Assembly (NCBI GenBank): GCA_017435425.1
Contig: JAFSFC010000054.1
Location: 31,595 to 95,594 of the forward strand
Reading direction: 5' to 3'
Source: Ruminiclostridium sp.
GTDB taxonomy: Bacteria; Bacillota; Clostridia; Oscillospirales; Oscillospiraceae
DNA length: 64,000 nt
Shown here: one piece after another, positions 54,797-61,724 of the stretch
How positions within the stretch are numbered: position 1 is the first letter of the stretch
Layout of the letters: each line of letters opens with the position of its first letter
The notes under the pieces: generated by a model
Seen by the model: the letters and a program-made list of their open reading frames with translations, nothing else
Database searches by the model: none
What the model was told of the DNA's origin: nothing
Program-made: the position numbers and the translations under genes

Positions 54797-55399
54797 ATGG
54801 AACACTATGTGACCGGGGCGGTTGTGAAGGCCCTGCGGGAGAAAAAAGAATTGACCCAGAAGGATCTGGCGGAACAGATCGGGGTCAGCGACAAGACCGT
54901 CAGCAAATGGGAGACCGGAAAAGGTCTGCCGGATATCACTCTGTTGGAACCGCTTTCTGCTGCTTTGGGGGTGTCCGTGACGGAGCTGCTCGCCGGTGAG
55001 ATCCGAATGAATACCAACCGGGCGGGGAATATGCTCCGTAGCCGGTTCTATGTCTGTCCGGTCTGTGGGAACGTGATCCACGCGGTGGGTCAGGGGAGTT
55101 TCCACTGCTGCGGGGTGACTCTGCCGCCTTTGGAGGCTGAGGACCCCGACGAAGATCACGGGATCTGCGTGGAAAAGATGGAGGACGACTGGTACATCAC
55201 CATGGACCATCCCATGACCAAGACCCACCACATCACCTTCGTTGCCTATGTGACTGCCGACCGTATTTTGCTCCAGCGGACCTACCCGGAGCAGGACTGT
55301 GCCCTGCGCTTTCCCCGGATGGGATTCGGGCGGCTGTATGCTCACTGTAACCACCACGGTCTGTTTCAAATTAAACTGACAAGAGATAATTTGTTATAA
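54797..55399 (+). CDS. XRE-type regulator fused to a desulfoferrodoxin/superoxide reductase-like domain
   Basis: A 200-residue protein. Residues 8-64 are a Cro/cI helix-turn-helix (LTQKDLAEQIGVSDKTVSKW). Residues 86-106 match the desulforedoxin iron site: Cys87, Cys90, Cys104, Cys105. The rest matches the superoxide-reductase centre: His121, His138 (DHPM), His144, Cys184 and His187 (CNHHG). The lysine preceding the first ligand histidine in active enzymes (EKH) is Asp here (EDH). It looks like a redox-sensing transcription factor; target genes are unknown. Start ATG 54797 follows CAGGAGGG. Confidence 0.85.
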   Translation: MEHYVTGAVVKALREKKELTQKDLAEQIGVSDKTVSKWETGKGLPDITLLEPLSAALGVSVTELLAGEIRMNTNRAGNMLRSRFYVCPVCGNVIHAVGQGSFHCCGVTLPPLEAEDPDEDHGICVEKMEDDWYITMDHPMTKTHHITFVAYVTADRILLQRTYPEQDCALRFPRMGFGRLYAHCNHHGLFQIKLTRDNLL

Positions 55400-55429
55400 A
55401 AAAGCCTGGGTAAAACCCAGGCTTTTTTA
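55398..55429. terminator. Bidirectional terminator
   Basis: AAAAAAGCCTGGGT-aaa-ACCCAGGCTTTTTT between converging genes. Confidence 0.92.
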
Positions 55430-56533
55430 TGCTTTCATGATTTCGTGGATGACCTGCGGGGCATTTTCCTTGGGGAGACGGGCCAGGGCGGCGGACATTT
55501 CCGTCCGCTTCTCCTGGCTGGCCAGTAAATCAAGGCAGACCTTGGCTAGATCCTTGGGTGTGTCGGCAGTGCGGGCTCCGCCGGCATTCAGATAATGCAG
55601 GCGGTTGGAAGTTTCACATCCGGCTACTGCGTCGATAAAGACCATGGGGAGGTTTTTCAGGCTGGCTTCGGTGACACTGATGCCGCCGGGTTTGGTGAGG
55701 TAGAGGTCGGCGCTGTCCATCAAGGTGGACATATCCCGGACGAAACCCTGGATGTGGAAGTTTTTCTGCTGACCATACTGCCGGGAGAGCTGGCGGTACA
55801 GCCCTTTGTTGGTGCCGCAGACAATGGTCAGGTGCCAGTCCTCCGGCATCCAGTGGGCCAGGCGCAGGGCGATTTTGGAGATGGGTCCGCATCCCATGCT
55901 GCCGCACATCATGAGGAGGTGAGGGGTATTGGGCGGGATGCCAAACTGTGTTTTTGCCTCGGTTTTTTCTGCTATTTTATAAAACATCTGCCGGACGGGG
56001 ATGCCGCAGGGGATGATCTTCTCCTGGGTGATGTTCTGGCAGAGGAACTCCTCGGTCAGGTCTGGGGTAGGGATGAAGTAGGTTTGCAGACAGCTGTCCT
56101 TCACGCTGGGGCTGCAGGTGTGGTCGGTGGCGACAAAGGCGGTGCGCAGGTCCATAGGGTGTCTGCGCAGGACGTCCGTGAGCATCAGGGCAGAGAACAT
56201 ATGGGGGCAAATCACGGTGTCGTAGCCGCAGTCCCGGATGTATCGGTACATCCGCTCGGAACCCAGGCTCAGGAACCGATAGATGCCGGAGCGTTCCTGA
56301 AAGAGGGCCTCGTGTCGTTCGGAAAAGGCGTATCCTGCTTTCCAAAGGCCGGGCATATGGCGATAGAGTTTGGTGTGTCCCTGGGAGATGACGGCAGAGG
56401 CTGATTCTGAGATAAAAGCCAGGGCATCTTTGATGGTGCAGGGGTCCCCCTGGGCATCAAAGTACTCCTTGATGGCCTTGGCGCAGGAATTATGACCCTC
56501 GCCGGTGTTGCTGCTTAAAATCAGACATTTCAT
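55427..56533 (-). CDS. MGDG synthase/UgtP-like glycolipid glycosyltransferase
   Basis: A 368-residue GT28-type enzyme. N-terminal LILSSNTGEGHNSCAKAI is the nucleotide-sugar/acceptor loop; the second domain has MMCGSMGCG (near 205) and TKPGGISVTEA (near 282). Such enzymes add sugar to diacylglycerol at the membrane. An undecaprenyl acceptor (MurG-like) is less likely. Confidence 0.85.
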   Translation of the reverse strand: MKCLILSSNTGEGHNSCAKAIKEYFDAQGDPCTIKDALAFISESASAVISQGHTKLYRHMPGLWKAGYAFSERHEALFQERSGIYRFLSLGSERMYRYIRDCGYDTVICPHMFSALMLTDVLRRHPMDLRTAFVATDHTCSPSVKDSCLQTYFIPTPDLTEEFLCQNITQEKIIPCGIPVRQMFYKIAEKTEAKTQFGIPPNTPHLLMMCGSMGCGPISKIALRLAHWMPEDWHLTIVCGTNKGLYRQLSRQYGQQKNFHIQGFVRDMSTLMDSADLYLTKPGGISVTEASLKNLPMVFIDAVAGCETSNRLHYLNAGGARTADTPKDLAKVCLDLLASQEKRTEMSAALARLPKENAPQVIHEIMKA

Positions 56534-56569
56534 GGAGCGGCAGCTCCTTTCTTTTGTACTTAACGTATT

Positions 56570-56599
56570 ATTTTACCTTGCTTTGAGCGGAAAAACCAA
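56570..56599 (-). promoter_or_regulatory. Possible promoter of the glycosyltransferase gene
   Basis: On the minus strand, TTGGTT (56599-56594), 18-base spacer, TAAAAT (56575-56570). Confidence 0.45.
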
Positions 56600-56622
56600 G
56601 GGACAATATACGGAGAGTGTAA

Positions 56623-56658
56623 AAGAATCATTTTCGACGATAGCCGAAAATGATTCTT
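56623..56658. promoter_or_regulatory. 14-bp inverted repeat overlapping a -35 box
   Basis: AAGAATCATTTTCG-N8-CGAAAATGATTCTT, perfect. Its right end covers the first bases of the -35 of the DUF134-NifX gene. A candidate operator between divergent genes; the binding protein is unknown. Confidence 0.65.
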
Positions 56659-56684
56659 GACAAATGGTCTGGAAAGAGTATAAT
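56657..56684 (+). promoter_or_regulatory. Promoter of the DUF134-NifX gene
   Basis: Perfect TTGACA (56657-56662), 16-base spacer, perfect TATAAT (56679-56684). Confidence 0.8.
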
Positions 56685-56714
56685 CGACATATGACGAAAA
56701 AGGAGGGGGTCTCA

Positions 56715-57524
56715 ATGGCAAGACCCAGACGCTGCCGGCGGGTGTGCCGGGAGCCGGAATATGGGGGCTTCTCCCCAGATGGGATCGCCGGGGCTTTTGA
56801 GGTGATCCTGTCTGTAGATGAGTTTGAGGTCCTGCGGCTGGTGGATCTGGAAAAGAAGACCCACAGTGAATGCGCAGCCCAGATGGAGGTCTCCCGGACG
56901 ACCATCACGGAGATCTACGAGAGCGCCCGATACAAGGTGGCCGACAGTTTGGTCAACGGGAAACGGTTGGTCATCACCGGCGGTTCCTACCGTCTGTGCA
57001 ACGGGACTTCTCAGACTTGCGGGAACCACTGCCGAAAAGACCCTGCATCCAATGAAATAATGACTCCCAGGAAAGAAGGAATTGAAATGCGTATCGCAGC
57101 AACCTATGACAGCCAGACCGGCGACATCTTCCAGCACTTTGGCCACACCGAGGCCTTTAAAATCTATGACGTGGAGGACGGCAAGATAATCTCTTCCCAG
57201 GTGGTGGGCACCAACGGCAGCGGCCACGGTGCCCTGGCCGGGTTCCTGCTGGGGGGCGGTGTGAACGTCCTCATCTGCGGCGGCATCGGCATGGGTGCCC
57301 AGAACGCCCTGGCGCAGGCCGGGATCCAGCTCTTCGGCGGTGTTTCCGGCTCTGCCGATGGAGCAGTGGAGGCTTTGCTGGCCGGTACCCTCCTCTACAA
57401 CCCTGATGTCCAGTGCAATCACCACGGCCACGGCCATGAACACGGGCACAACTGCGGCGGCCACGGTCACGGTCATGACCATGGGCACAACTGCGGCAGC
57501 CACGGCGGCTCCTGCCACAACTAA
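56715..57524 (+). CDS. Fused DUF134 DNA-binding / NifX-type iron-molybdenum cluster protein with His-rich tail
   Basis: A 269-residue protein. Residues 1-100 are DUF134, a winged-helix-like domain (MARPRRCRRVC, LSVDEFEVLRLVDLE, SRTTITEIYESARYKV). Residues 125-235 are a NifX/NifB-C dinitrogenase-cofactor domain (FQHFGHTEAFKIYDVEDG, LICGGIGMGAQNAL). The last 35 residues are His/Gly/Cys-rich and should bind metal. An internal ATG at 57087 behind AAAGAAGGAA could give the second domain alone. No nitrogenase genes are near, so the domain is likely a metal or redox sensor. Start 56715 follows AAAAGGAGG. Confidence 0.85.
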   Translation: MARPRRCRRVCREPEYGGFSPDGIAGAFEVILSVDEFEVLRLVDLEKKTHSECAAQMEVSRTTITEIYESARYKVADSLVNGKRLVITGGSYRLCNGTSQTCGNHCRKDPASNEIMTPRKEGIEMRIAATYDSQTGDIFQHFGHTEAFKIYDVEDGKIISSQVVGTNGSGHGALAGFLLGGGVNVLICGGIGMGAQNALAQAGIQLFGGVSGSADGAVEALLAGTLLYNPDVQCNHHGHGHEHGHNCGGHGHGHDHGHNCGSHGGSCHN

Positions 57525-57554
57525 GGAGAAGAACGGCAAAGGAGGTCTTGCTCT

Positions 57555-58211
57555 ATGGAGCTTCTGGAAGTTCATCTGTCGACCCTCCCGTTTTGGGGTG
57601 ATTTGAACGAAACACAGCGCCAGACTCTCCTGCGGGGAACGGCAGAGCAAGCCTTCTCTGAGGGGAATCTCCTGGAAGGGGAACCAGGGCTGCTCCTGCT
57701 CATCAAGGGAAGTGTCCGGGTCTATCTTCTGTCCGAAGAGGGACGAGAGGTCACCCTCTTCCATCTGCGGTCGGGGGACATCTGCACCCTGGGCGGGGCC
57801 CGTGTGTCGGACCAGCTTCCCTTTGCGCCACAGATGATCGTGGAGGAGGGTTGTCAGTTCCTGGCGATCCGGCCCTCGCCGCTGAAAAGCGTGATGGAGG
57901 AATGCTCTGGGGTTCGCGCCTTTGTCTATGAGCAGGGGAGCCGCCATTTGGTCCAGATGGTTTGGGCCATGGAGCAGATCCTCTTTCTCCGTGTGGACCG
58001 GAGGCTGGCGTCCTTCCTGCTGGCGGAAAGCCGGCGGACGGGCAGCCGGGAGCTTCGGATGACCCATGAGGAGATCGCCCGGCAGATATCCTCTGCCCGG
58101 GAGGTGGTGGCCCGGATGATCAAGCGCTTCTCCGCCCAGGGGCTGGTGGAGTCCAGACGGGGCTCCATCCGGCTGGTGGACCTGGAGGGCCTTCAAAAAT
58201 TGAACCAGTGA
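57555..58211 (+). CDS. Crp/Fnr-family regulator
   Basis: A 218-residue regulator with an N-terminal cyclic-nucleotide-type barrel (GSVRVYLLSEEGREVTLFHLRSGDICTLGG, residues 52-80) and a C-terminal HTH (MTHEEIARQISSAREVVARMIKRF, near 172). It lacks an FNR-type N-terminal Cys cluster. It follows the DUF134-NifX gene by 30 bases and converges on hcp. Confidence 0.88.
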   Translation: MELLEVHLSTLPFWGDLNETQRQTLLRGTAEQAFSEGNLLEGEPGLLLLIKGSVRVYLLSEEGREVTLFHLRSGDICTLGGARVSDQLPFAPQMIVEEGCQFLAIRPSPLKSVMEECSGVRAFVYEQGSRHLVQMVWAMEQILFLRVDRRLASFLLAESRRTGSRELRMTHEEIARQISSAREVVARMIKRFSAQGLVESRRGSIRLVDLEGLQKLNQ

Positions 58212-58242
58212 AAAAGCGGACGCTGTAAGCGTCCGCTTTTTG
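58211..58242. terminator. Bidirectional terminator
   Basis: AAAAAGCGGACGC-tgtaa-GCGTCCGCTTTTT between the Crp/Fnr gene and hcp. Confidence 0.92.
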
Positions 58243-58243
58243 C

Positions 58244-59842
58244 TTAGTTCAGGATGGCCGCCAGGTCTTCCTCGGGAGTGCCGGTGGGGTGGATATCGAA
58301 GTTCTCCACCAGGAAGTTCAGCACGTTGGGGGACAGGAAGGCCGGCAGGGTGGGACCCAGGTAGATGTTCTTCAGGCCTAAGTGCAGGAGGGTCAGCAGG
58401 ATGCAGACCGCCTTCTGTTCGTACCAGGACAGCACCAGGGTCAGGGGCAGGTCGTTGACGCCGCACTGGAAGACCTCAGCAAGGGCCACAGCCACCTTGA
58501 TGGCGCTGTAGGCGTCGTTGCACTGGCCCATGTCCATGATTCGGGGCAGACCGCCGATGGTGCCCAGATCCAGGTCGTTGAAGCGGAACTTACCACAGGC
58601 CAGGGTGAGAACGGCGGTGTCGGCGGGGGTCTGCTTCACGAACTCGGTGTAGTAGTTCCGGCCGGGGCGTGCGCCGTCGCAGCCGCCCACCAGGAAGATG
58701 TGCCGCAGGGCACCGGCCTTCACAGCCTCCACCACGGTGTCGGCAGCGGACAGGACGGTGTTATGGCCGAAGCCGGTGGTGACTTCCTTGCCGCCGTTGA
58801 TGCCGGTGAACTCCCGGTCCTCGGGGAACCCGCCCAGTTCCAGAGCCTTCTGGATGACGGGGGTGAAATCCTTGTCCTCCCCGATGTGGGTCATGCCGGG
58901 GTAGGCCACCACCTCGGTGGTGAAGACCCGGTCGGCGTAGCTGGCCTTGGGGGGCATCAGACAGTTGGTGGTGAAGAGGATGGGGGCGGGCAGGTCGGCA
59001 AACTCTCTCTGCTGGTTCTGCCAGGCGGTGCCGAAGTTGCCCTTCAGGTGGGGGAACTTCTTCAGCTGGGGATAGGCGTGGGCGGGGAGCATCTCACCGT
59101 GGGTGTAGACGTTCACACCTTTTCCCTCGGTCTGTTCCAGCAGGAGCTGAAGGTCTCGCAGGTCGTGGCCGGTGATGACGATGAAGGGGCCTTTCTCCAC
59201 GGACAGGGAGACGGTGGTGGGGACGGGATGGCCATACGTCTCGGTGTTGGCCTGATCCAGCAGGGCCATACAGGTCAGATTGACCTCACCCACTTCCATC
59301 ACAATGGGGAGAAGCTCATCCATGCCGTACTGATCGTTGCCCACGGCGGCCAGGGCCTTGTAGAAGAAGCGGCTGACCGTCTTGTCCTGGTAGCCCAGGA
59401 CCCAGGCGTGGTAGGCGTAGGCAGCCATGCCCCGGACGCCGAAGAGGATGAGGGACTTCAGGGAGCGGATGTCCTCGTTGGCCTGCCAGAGGCTATCCAT
59501 ATCGTAGTCCTCTGCTGCACAGGAGGCGCAGGGGACGCAGGAGGGGGTGAGGACGATGCCTGCCTCGTGGACCCGGTCGGTGAGGGCCTGGATGGCGTCG
59601 TCGTCAAAGCTTACGTTGGTGACGGTAGCGAAGAGGGCTTCCAGCATCAGCTGGTCGATTTCCTTGGTCAGGAGGCCTTCTCTGCCCTGGGCGGTCTTGG
59701 ACAGACCGATGAGGGCGCCGGTCAGTTCATCCTGGAGCCTGGCGTTGCCGGCGGTCTTGCCGCACACACCCTTCTTGCCTGCGCAGCCGCTGCAGCCGGC
59801 GGTCTGCTCACACTGGAAGCAAAACATATTCTGGTTCATCAT
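58244..59842 (-). CDS. hcp: Hydroxylamine reductase (hybrid cluster protein)
   Basis: A 532-residue Hcp. The N-terminal Cys pattern MFCFQCEQT...C...C (Cx2Cx8Cx6C, with an additional Cys inside) holds the cubane cluster. Hybrid-cluster ligands appear in ITGHDLRDL, FTTNCLMPP, GGCDGARPGRNYYT, TLACGKFRFN and DMGQCNDAYS. Hcp handles nitric oxide or hydroxylamine in anaerobes. A GGAGGA site precedes the ATG. Confidence 0.96.
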   Translation of the reverse strand: MMNQNMFCFQCEQTAGCSGCAGKKGVCGKTAGNARLQDELTGALIGLSKTAQGREGLLTKEIDQLMLEALFATVTNVSFDDDAIQALTDRVHEAGIVLTPSCVPCASCAAEDYDMDSLWQANEDIRSLKSLILFGVRGMAAYAYHAWVLGYQDKTVSRFFYKALAAVGNDQYGMDELLPIVMEVGEVNLTCMALLDQANTETYGHPVPTTVSLSVEKGPFIVITGHDLRDLQLLLEQTEGKGVNVYTHGEMLPAHAYPQLKKFPHLKGNFGTAWQNQQREFADLPAPILFTTNCLMPPKASYADRVFTTEVVAYPGMTHIGEDKDFTPVIQKALELGGFPEDREFTGINGGKEVTTGFGHNTVLSAADTVVEAVKAGALRHIFLVGGCDGARPGRNYYTEFVKQTPADTAVLTLACGKFRFNDLDLGTIGGLPRIMDMGQCNDAYSAIKVAVALAEVFQCGVNDLPLTLVLSWYEQKAVCILLTLLHLGLKNIYLGPTLPAFLSPNVLNFLVENFDIHPTGTPEEDLAAILN

Positions 59843-59859
59843 ACTTGGGTTCCTCCTGA

Positions 59860-60558
59860 TTAAGTCTTGTCGATGATTCTGCCATCGGTGGAGATGGTCA
59901 CCACCTGCCAGGGGATGAATTTGCCGCTGGCCTGCAGGGCTCTCTGAGCGGCCATCTGGATACCGCCGCAGCAGGGGACCTCCATCCGCACCACGGTCAG
60001 GCTCTTGATATCATTGTTCTGCAGAATGGCGGTGAGTTTTTCGGTGTAGTCCACCATGTCCAGCTTGGGGCAGCCCACCAGGGTGATGTGGTCCTTTATG
60101 AAGTCCTGGTGGAAGTTGGCGTAGGCGAAGGCGGTGCAGTCGGCGGCGATGAGGAGCTTGGCACCCTGGAACCAGGGAGCGGCCACGGGGACCAGCTTGA
60201 TCTGGACCGGCCACTGGCGCAGCTGGGAGGTCTGGCGGGGAGCCTCTGCCTGAGCGGGAACCTCCGTCCGGTGGATGGCCTTTGCCATGGAGCCGGGGCA
60301 GCCCCCGGTGGTGCAGGCAGACTGCTTTTTGTTGGCCAGCACAGCGGCCTCGTCATAAGGAGCGGCCTCCCGCTCCACGAAGGTAATGGCCCCCTGGGGA
60401 CATGCAGGGAGGCAGTCTCCCAGGCCGTCGCAGTAGTCGTCCCGCAGGAGCTTTGCCTTGCCGTCTACCATACCGATGGCCCCTTCGTGGCAAGCCTCCA
60501 CGCAGATGCCGCAGCCGTCACATTTATTTTCATCGATCTGAATGATTTTTCTAATCAT
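59860..60558 (-). CDS. [4Fe-4S] ferredoxin-type partner of Hcp
   Basis: A 232-residue protein. CDGCGICVEACHEGA (residues 13-27) is a standard cluster motif. The second, CDGLGDCLPACPQGA, lacks one cysteine of the usual spacing. A C-terminal domain has CPKLDMVD and VPCCGGIQ cysteine motifs. Found next to hcp in many Clostridia and presumably its electron donor. 17 bases upstream of hcp. Confidence 0.88.
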   Translation of the reverse strand: MIRKIIQIDENKCDGCGICVEACHEGAIGMVDGKAKLLRDDYCDGLGDCLPACPQGAITFVEREAAPYDEAAVLANKKQSACTTGGCPGSMAKAIHRTEVPAQAEAPRQTSQLRQWPVQIKLVPVAAPWFQGAKLLIAADCTAFAYANFHQDFIKDHITLVGCPKLDMVDYTEKLTAILQNNDIKSLTVVRMEVPCCGGIQMAAQRALQASGKFIPWQVVTISTDGRIIDKT

Positions 60559-60576
60559 AATTCAGGCCTCCTGTTC

Positions 60577-60605
60577 TTGACTTTGTGGCTTAAGCTTACT
60601 ATACT
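60577..60605 (+). promoter_or_regulatory. Promoter of the HcpR-like regulator
   Basis: TTGACT (60577-60582), 17-base spacer, TATACT (60600-60605). The opposite strand reads TATAGT (60603-60598), a possible hcp -10. Confidence 0.65.
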
Positions 60606-60619
60606 GGAGTTGGAAAGTA

Positions 60620-60635
60620 TGTTGGAAATCCAACA
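60620..60635. promoter_or_regulatory. Crp/Fnr-type operator, TGTTGGAAATCCAACA
   Basis: Perfect 7+7 inverted repeat with a 2-base centre, and a further GTTGGAAA half-site at 60609-60616. It is centred about 36 bases upstream of a predicted minus-strand hcp start, where a class II activator sits, and just after the regulator's own start. Confidence 0.65.
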
Positions 60636-60647
60636 AAGGAGGGCGAA

Positions 60648-61328
60648 ATGGAAAAATATTTTGCCATTCTGTCCCGGTGTTCCCTGTTTGCAGGGGTGGG
60701 CCGGGAAGAGATGGGCCTGATGCTGAACTGCCTGGGGGCCCGGGAGCGGGACATCCCCAAGGGAGAACCGGTCTTTCTGGAGGGTGACCCGGCTGGATTT
60801 ATCGGGGTGGTCCTGGAGGGGGCCGTCCAGGTGGTCCGGGATGACTACTATGGGACCCGCAGCGTGCTGACCGTGGTCCAGCCGGGAGAGATCTTCGGAG
60901 AGGCATTCTCCTGCGCCGGAGTGGAGACTATGCCGGTGAGTGCCTTCGCCCTGAAGGGGGGCAAGGTCCTGTGGCTGGACTGCAAGCGGATGCTCACCGT
61001 GTGCAGCAATGCCTGTCAGTTCCACAACCGGATGGTGGCCAACCTGCTCCGGGCGGTGGCACGGAAAAACCTGGCCCTCAGCCGGAAGATCCAGTTCATG
61101 TCCCAGCGGACCACCAAGGAGAAGATCATGGCCTACCTGCTGGACCAGGCCAAGGCCCAGGGCAGCTCGGAGTTCACCATTCCCCACGACCGTCAGGCTT
61201 TGGCGGATTTTCTGGGGGTGGAGCGGAGCGCCATGTCCGCCGAGATCGGCAAGCTGAAAAGGGCGGGGATTCTGGACTGCAAGGGTCCTTGGTTCCATCT
61301 GCGGGACACTGTGGAAGAAATTGATTGA
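60648..61328 (+). CDS. Crp/Fnr-family regulator, HcpR-like
   Basis: A 226-residue regulator divergent from the ferredoxin-hcp operon. Sensor barrel residues about 12-115; HTH near 175-200 (DRQALADFLGVERSAMSAEIGKL). Several cysteines (Cys11, Cys28, plus CAGVE, DCKRM and VCSNAC) could serve a redox or NO-sensing cofactor. Position and the operator make it the likely nitrosative-stress activator of hcp. AAAGGAGGG precedes the ATG. Confidence 0.88.
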   Translation: MEKYFAILSRCSLFAGVGREEMGLMLNCLGARERDIPKGEPVFLEGDPAGFIGVVLEGAVQVVRDDYYGTRSVLTVVQPGEIFGEAFSCAGVETMPVSAFALKGGKVLWLDCKRMLTVCSNACQFHNRMVANLLRAVARKNLALSRKIQFMSQRTTKEKIMAYLLDQAKAQGSSEFTIPHDRQALADFLGVERSAMSAEIGKLKRAGILDCKGPWFHLRDTVEEID

Positions 61329-61394
61329 GAAAAGTTCCTTTCAACGGGAAAACTATGGTATACTGAAAAAAACCAATGGGAAAGGAGATCGACC

Positions 61395-61724
61395 ATGGGA
61401 ATTACCAGTTTATTCGGAAAAAAAGACATCAACGCCGGCATGATGCAGTATCAGCAGGAGACCAGAGCTGTCCTTCTGGATGTACGCACCCCGGCGGAGC
61501 ACATGGAAAAGCGTATCCCCGGCAGTGTCAACCTGCCCCTGGATGAGATCGGTAAGATCAAGTTCAAGGTGACCGACCTGACCACCCCCATCTATATTTA
61601 CTGCCGCAGCGGCAACCGGAGCCACAGCGCCCTGGGGATCCTCCAGAAGCTGGGCTATACCACCGTCTTTGATATCGGCGGCATCAAGCACTACCGGGGC
61701 CGCACCGAGGGCGGGCCCAAGTGA
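61395..61724 (+). CDS. Rhodanese-like domain protein
   Basis: A 109-residue single-domain sulfurtransferase-like protein. LLDVRTPAEHMEKRIPGSVNLPL (near 27-49) and the active-site loop YCRSGNRS (catalytic Cys near 70) are intact. It overlaps the helicase gene by 4 bases (GTGA). Extended TGG-TATACT (61359-61364) upstream is a possible -10. Confidence 0.9.
   Translation: MGITSLFGKKDINAGMMQYQQETRAVLLDVRTPAEHMEKRIPGSVNLPLDEIGKIKFKVTDLTTPIYIYCRSGNRSHSALGILQKLGYTTVFDIGGIKHYRGRTEGGPK

Noticed and set aside
57087..57524. Separate NifX-domain gene
   Set aside because: The frame is continuous with DUF134 and no stop intervenes. The internal ATG is kept only as an alternative start.
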